Source: Cladobotryum mycophilum (lineage: Eukaryota; Ascomycota; Sordariomycetes; Hypocreales; Hypocreaceae). Taken from it: 64,000 bases of DNA. Positions within the stretch are counted from its first letter, which is position 1. The number at the start of each line of letters is the position of its first letter. The translations under genes were made by a program, and so were the position numbers. Shown in pieces: positions 59,943 to 64,000 of the stretch. The notes under the pieces are model-generated. The model saw only the letters and a program-made list of their open reading frames with translations. It was not told where the DNA came from and ran no database searches. The stretch lies in the NCBI GenBank assembly GCA_036429605.1, contig CM071589.1:4836001-4900000 (forward strand). The letters run 5' to 3'.

Positions 59943-60574
59943 TCATCCGCGAGTCTGCTCCTCGGGCTCGAACATCCAGTTGTCTTCGGCTAATGCGGAT
60001 ACTTTGGCTCTGAGGCTTACTCGTACAGCTTCGATGAGGTCTGGATAAACTGATTAGTCGCAAGGACATGATGTAGGGTCTAAGCAAAAGAGGCTGTATA
60101 GTAGGCAAGACTTACCTTCTGGCTGATTGGAAACGGAGCTATGGCTGACCTGATGGTCCTTGACTGCCTCAGCCAAACGCTGTTTCTCTTCTACCAAACC
60201 AATTAGCTCGTATACCCAAAAAGAAAGAAAAAAGTATATCAAATCAAATAAATAAATAAATAAATAAAAGAAGTCATACTCTCAAGCACCTGCTGATCCT
60301 CCATGGCCGCCAGCTCATCCTCATCATCTATAATAGGAGTAGGCGGGTTCTCAATCTCAATCTCCCCGTGCTGATCGCGCACCACAATCTCAGAAGAGTC
60401 GGACAGGCCGTCGGCGTCTAGGCGAAGCGTCTCGGCCGAGTTGGACGAGCTGGCGGTAGGGCGGCGGATCAACTGGCTGCGGAAGAGATTCGGTCTGGAG
60501 GTGGTGGATGCGAGGCCTGGGGTTCGAGCGGAACGGGAGGTGCCATTGGTGGCGGCGCGCGTGCGGTCGTTCAT
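59943..60574 (-). CDS. Small coiled-coil protein, function unknown
   Basis: Exons (minus) are 60574-60280, 60190-60116 and 60040-59943, giving 155 residues. The N-terminal half is basic and Ser/Thr-rich (MNDRTRAATNGTSRSARTPG), likely disordered. A Pro/Glu/Asp-rich acidic patch follows (IIDDEDELAAMEDQQVLE), then a coiled coil that continues across the first splice (KEKQRLAEAVKDHQ). It ends LAEDNWMFEPEEQTRG. Intron 1 carries an AAAT repeat (about 60246-60270). The three phases are mutually consistent, so the gene looks real. It is not a family that I recognise; a kinetochore or scaffold role would be a guess. Confidence 0.7.
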
Positions 60575-61205
60575 GGTTGGTTGGAGAGCGTGGTGCTTAT
60601 AGATGAGTTTTGTTTTTTTTGTAGCTCTTCGTTAATGATTGGGTATATTGGAAGTAGAAGAATTGGTTTGAGGATGAATGTTCATGTATAAGATGAGGGT
60701 TGGAGATGTTGGAGTGGGATGTTTGATGGAGGGGTGCCACTAGCCAGGTGCTCCGTAGTCGTGCATCTTTATCTTAGCCGCCGCTGCGAAAGCTCCACCT
60801 GCTGGCTGTTTCCTTGGAGCTTACCAGGTAGCTATAGGAGTAGAGTTGAAATGGAAACTACTATGTAGCATCTGAAATAACGAGAACACCACCAGTTTGA
60901 TAGACTGAACATTTGAATATCCCTACACTTGTATGAAAAACAACCAAATCCTAGTTTACATGTCTCGACTTCTCATCGTAAAAAAACTCTTATAAACATA
61001 CGCGCGTCATAAGGCCCAAATTTCATGCATCAAGGGGCCTGTCATTAAAAACCCATTGAGACCTTTCAGCCAACGTAACCTGCTGTGATGCAGTATGCCA
61101 AAAAAAAGCCCAGCACCAATACCGCTCGGAGGATCGAAATAATGCCCTTGACCAAAGAGATACGCCGATAAACCCAATCTTCCCTCTTGTGGTTAAGCAT
61201 CCCCT
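60575..61205. other. Intergenic, upstream of the coiled-coil gene
   Basis: About 630 bp, AT-rich, between a start (60574) and the VPS68 stop. Nothing is recognised. Confidence 0.5.
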
Positions 61206-61901
61206 TTACAGGGACAGGTTGTAGGTATACTCGTCTTCCATGTTTTGACTGATCCAGAGAACGACAGAGCTGCATCATGTTAGTAAAAATGGCCCGTAAA
61301 TGACAGCAGATGATTAAACATTACCTAAATCCAACAAGCGCATTGCTCACAAGGTTCTCAACACCCATGCCGAGAGCAGGCATGGCAACACCGGGAACCA
61401 CAAACTTGAGAACAAAGACCGTCACTCCACCAGCCATGCCACCGGCAAGAGCAGCGAAGCCCAAGAACAGCACAACCCTAGCCTTCCATGCAACCCCAGA
61501 TCCGCTATAGCTGAAGGAATCGGCGCTCAGGCGCTGCTTCTCGACCGAATTGATGATCAACATGCCGAGACTGGAGAAGACGAGAGGGAGCCAGTCGACG
61601 AATTTGACGTGAACATCGGAGGCATTCTTGGGAGACTTGGACCAAACGGCAGAGTCGAGCATGACATAGAAGGCGAGTGAGAACTAAGGCAAACAGAATA
61701 GGTCAGTGTTTCGTCATTCTAGGGTCGGCTACATCGCTTTCGAGCCCCTGTATAGACAGAGGGCATTCCGCGATGGCTAGAGAGGCCTCAAGAATGAAGT
61801 AAACGTACCAGAGCACCAGCACCGTATACGCCAGCATTGCGAGCCCAGATGGTGTTCAACCAATCGGGTCTCCGAAACTTCCAGAGGCGCTCCTCCTCCA
61901 T
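61206..61901 (-). CDS. VPS68: Vacuolar/endosomal sorting membrane protein Vps68
   Basis: TMEM50-type four-pass protein that works with Vps55 in transport from late endosome to vacuole. Exons (minus) are 61901-61809, 61683-61325 and 61269-61206, giving 171 residues. Start MEEERLWKFRRPDWLN. Four hydrophobic segments (GVYGAGALFSLAFYVM, VDWLPLVFSSLGMLI, ARVVLFLGFAALAGGM, VVLWIS). The third exon ends QNMEDEYTYNLSL, the typical end. No frame problem. Confidence 0.92.
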
Positions 61902-63750
61902 GTTGTGAGTTCTTAGGTGTAGATTCGAGGGAGTGAGTAGTGGTGGTTCGGAGCGGTTTTGTGTGATGAAAATCAGGCAGGGTGAGGGAGCAAGTCGCGG
62001 AGGTGTATGGTTAAGGCTGAAGGTCAGATTTGGTTGATGGTCGCACTGGTAGCTGGCTGATGGGGCGGGCAGCTGGATGACGAAGCTATAGAGTCGTCAC
62101 CAACGTCAAAGTCACGTGCGGGCCGCGGATAAGTGCTTCTGTGGCAGCGCGCTGTGCTGGCTATAAGATACTAGTAAGTATTAGATAGTGTCCAAGGTAA
62201 TAACGGAAGACAAAATCTTGAGGACTAAAATTCGAAATTTATTAATTAATTTAATACTAAATGATGCTACTGCATTATGCAAAGACTATACAAGTATCCA
62301 TCACATCATTTTTAGGCGGTATGCTGCCCAGTTCTCCATCTCGTAATTCAGTTCATCAATCAGTCGGCGGTGCAGCAGCTGCGGTTGTTGTGGAGACGGG
62401 CTTCTCGATAATACAGTGGCGGACAAGTAGGTGAGGATACGTACATAATCAGCCTCAGAGAGTGTGATTGTGGCGTCTGCCAGATGCAACACAATGAGGT
62501 ATGTTGCGTTCTCCAGCAAGCAAAGGTCCAGCTTGGCCAAGTCAAGCAAGGTGAATATCCAAGGTACTGACTTTGTAGCATTCAAGTCATTTGAGTACCT
62601 GCAACTGCACAGCACACTCTCCAGGGCTGTCTTCTTGGTTGCCAACGGAGCGCAGCACAGCACAGCACAGCACAGTTGCATAATTTGGGACTTCAGCTTG
62701 TATTGTTACTGGGCTACCTATCCACCAGATGCAGGCACTTTCATAGCGGAGACCCAGTAAAAAAGAAATAGCGCTGTAACTGCACTGTAGGTAATTTCTC
62801 CTAAGGCGCTGGGCTGGTGCAAGCAATATATGAAGCTTTCGACCTACATAAATGAACATCCTGAAGACCACGCGTACGCCACCCACCACGGAATGCCGAA
62901 GGAGGCTTGACAGTTTGACACACTCACAGTTGGAGGGAGCAACTTTATTTCTACCGTAAAACCGCGTAAATTCTTGTTTGAGGCCAAAAAACCTTAGCCG
63001 GTTCGCGAGAGAGTGAAACTTGCCTGTTGATGCTAATTTCGGCTCACTGTTTAGCGCCCACACACGGTGGGTGGCGGCAGCACCAGCACAGCACCAGCAA
63101 GGGAAAAATTGATTCCTTGCAGTTCGTATGCACAAAGATCAGAGGTTTAGTGCTCCGTGCCTCCCTGTAGGCACAAGTCCCCCAAGTCTCAAGTACATAA
63201 TACCTGTACGAAGCAGGTCCTTCCTTTTGGAACCCTGACCAAAAGGGGAAGGACGAAAACACGCGCGCAAATGAAGGCGAACTCATTTCCCGGAATCACC
63301 ACCACCCACTCTCACACTCTCATTCTGCCACTCCATCTCACGCATTTTCGCACCAAACAGACCCAAAGACGTTTGGCGTAGAATCCATCCGTTTTTGAAT
63401 ACATTCTTTCTACGTAACAAATATATTAATCTTTTTTCTTTCGTCTCTCGTTTAAGTCAACTCGACATCTCCAACTCCCCGTCGCCGTCGTCGTCGTCGT
63501 CATCATAACCGTCCCGTCAACAGCCGCAGCAACGTCAATCACCTTTTTTTGGTTGATCGGGAGGAGTTTTGCACTGCCACACACACATACATCATCGTTT
63601 TACCAGGCATTCGTTCCACCGTCGACAACGTTGTGTTGGCGACCGAGGCGCTTGATCGTGCTCGAATCGACATCTCCACATACTTTCCTATCATCATTTA
63701 CCGGATTATACCTTTCTTTCTCCACGAAGCCATCCGTCAGCTGCGTCAAC
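61902..63750. other. Intergenic, with a possible coding remnant
   Basis: About 1.85 kb. A GC-rich VPS68 promoter part, then an AT-rich patch (62220-62275), a minus-strand open stretch (separate entry), a CAGCA repeat (62654-62675) and, from about 63280, the CT-rich leader of the next gene. Confidence 0.5.
62301..62590 (-). pseudogene. Possible gene remnant or unrecognised exon
   Basis: A minus-strand open stretch reads like real protein (WIFTLLDLAKLDLCLLENA, then LIVLHLADATITLSEADYV) and ends DELNYEMENWAAYRLKMM before a stop at 62301-62303. No matching upstream exon, signal or promoter is visible, and the frame decays into a low-complexity Cys/Ala stretch upstream. It may be the last exon of a lost gene or a fragment of a leucine-rich helical protein. 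I cannot name the family. Confidence 0.3.
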
Positions 63751-64000
63751 ATGCGGCCCGCCAACATTCTCTCGACCATAGCGGCCATCACGCTTCTGGC
63801 CGCGCCTGTTCTGGCCCAAGACAACAAGAGCAACGATAAAAGTACTCCGACTCCTGCCAATAATACACCTTCAAACACACCCGCAAACGCTCCACCCTCG
63901 ACCGACAATAAAGCCTCGCCTTCTCCATCGCCAAGCAAGGACAATGGTCCACCACCTGGATTACCGACGCCTTCTCCAAAGTCCACTCCAAGCCCGAGCC
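63751..64000 (+). CDS. Secreted Ser/Thr/Pro-rich protein, N-terminal part only
   Basis: Start MRPANILSTIAAITLLAAP with cleavage probably after VLA. The mature part begins QDNKSNDKSTPTPANN and continues as Pro/Ser/Thr/Asn-rich low complexity to the window end, as in heavily O-glycosylated fungal wall or mucin-like proteins. The gene continues past 64000, so the domain content is unknown. It is preceded by a CT-rich leader typical of strong promoters in this DNA. Confidence 0.75.
   Translation, partial: MRPANILSTIAAITLLAAPVLAQDNKSNDKSTPTPANNTPSNTPANAPPSTDNKASPSPSPSKDNGPPPGLPTPSPKSTPSPS

Noticed and set aside
1..64000. Transposons, CRISPR arrays, biosynthetic cluster or prophage
   Set aside because: No transposase, reverse transcriptase, terminal repeats, spaced direct repeats or backbone enzymes were seen; the content is typical eukaryotic housekeeping.

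Overview
The window is nuclear DNA of a filamentous ascomycete (Pezizomycotina, most likely Sordariomycetes). Genes carry short GT-AG introns of about 47-95 bp with CTAAC-type branch sites. Promoters are pyrimidine-rich. The NMR-type nitrogen regulator resembles the Neurospora protein closely, and there is a Zn2Cys6 transcription factor. No bacterial, viral, transposon or CRISPR features were seen. I support 23 protein genes (two cut by the window edges) and one intron-containing tRNA. Species cannot be fixed from the sequence alone.

Layout. 1-5964: three ribosome-biogenesis genes, NOP2 (3' part), LSG1 and LTV1, the last two divergent from one short promoter. 6837-11237: SAC3 (TREX-2 mRNA export). 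12194-33636: CBF5, a BTB-like repeat protein, an N-terminal amidase (NTA1) and a small secreted protein, interspersed with three diverged members of one family of single-pass membrane proteins with a 12-cysteine ectodomain (12194-13781, 20963-22422, 31823-33636). 33907-41745: a derlin, a 108-aa conserved-looking small protein, RFC4 and FCF1 (divergent, with MluI-box elements), and a Zn2Cys6 regulator. 41746-46906: a 5.2-kb gene-free stretch leading to the NmrA/NMR1 nitrogen repressor. 49197-53745: a PTR2 peptide transporter and ERG2 sterol isomerase. 54360-61901: IES1 (INO80), POM34 (nuclear pore), tRNA-Gly(CCC), GET4, a coiled-coil protein and VPS68. 63751-64000: start of a secreted Ser/Thr/Pro-rich protein.

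Two observations stand out. First, seven genes (LSG1, SAC3, two of the Cys-rich family, PTR2, ERG2, GET4) are each broken by exactly one missing base, every time at a G or C run of 4-6. Adding one base restores the conserved protein and makes the summed exon length a multiple of three. This looks like a systematic homopolymer undercall in the assembly rather than biology, and it must be allowed for when translating. Second, the local trio of Cys-rich membrane proteins shares cysteine spacing, intron positions and intron phase, and is the best candidate here for an undescribed family.

Functionally the window is dominated by housekeeping genes: 60S and 40S assembly (NOP2, LSG1, LTV1, CBF5, FCF1), mRNA export and the nuclear pore (SAC3, POM34), replication and chromatin (RFC4, IES1), ER and membrane traffic (derlin, GET4, VPS68, ERG2). 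Nitrogen and peptide use (NMR1, PTR2, NTA1) and surface or secreted proteins make up the rest.
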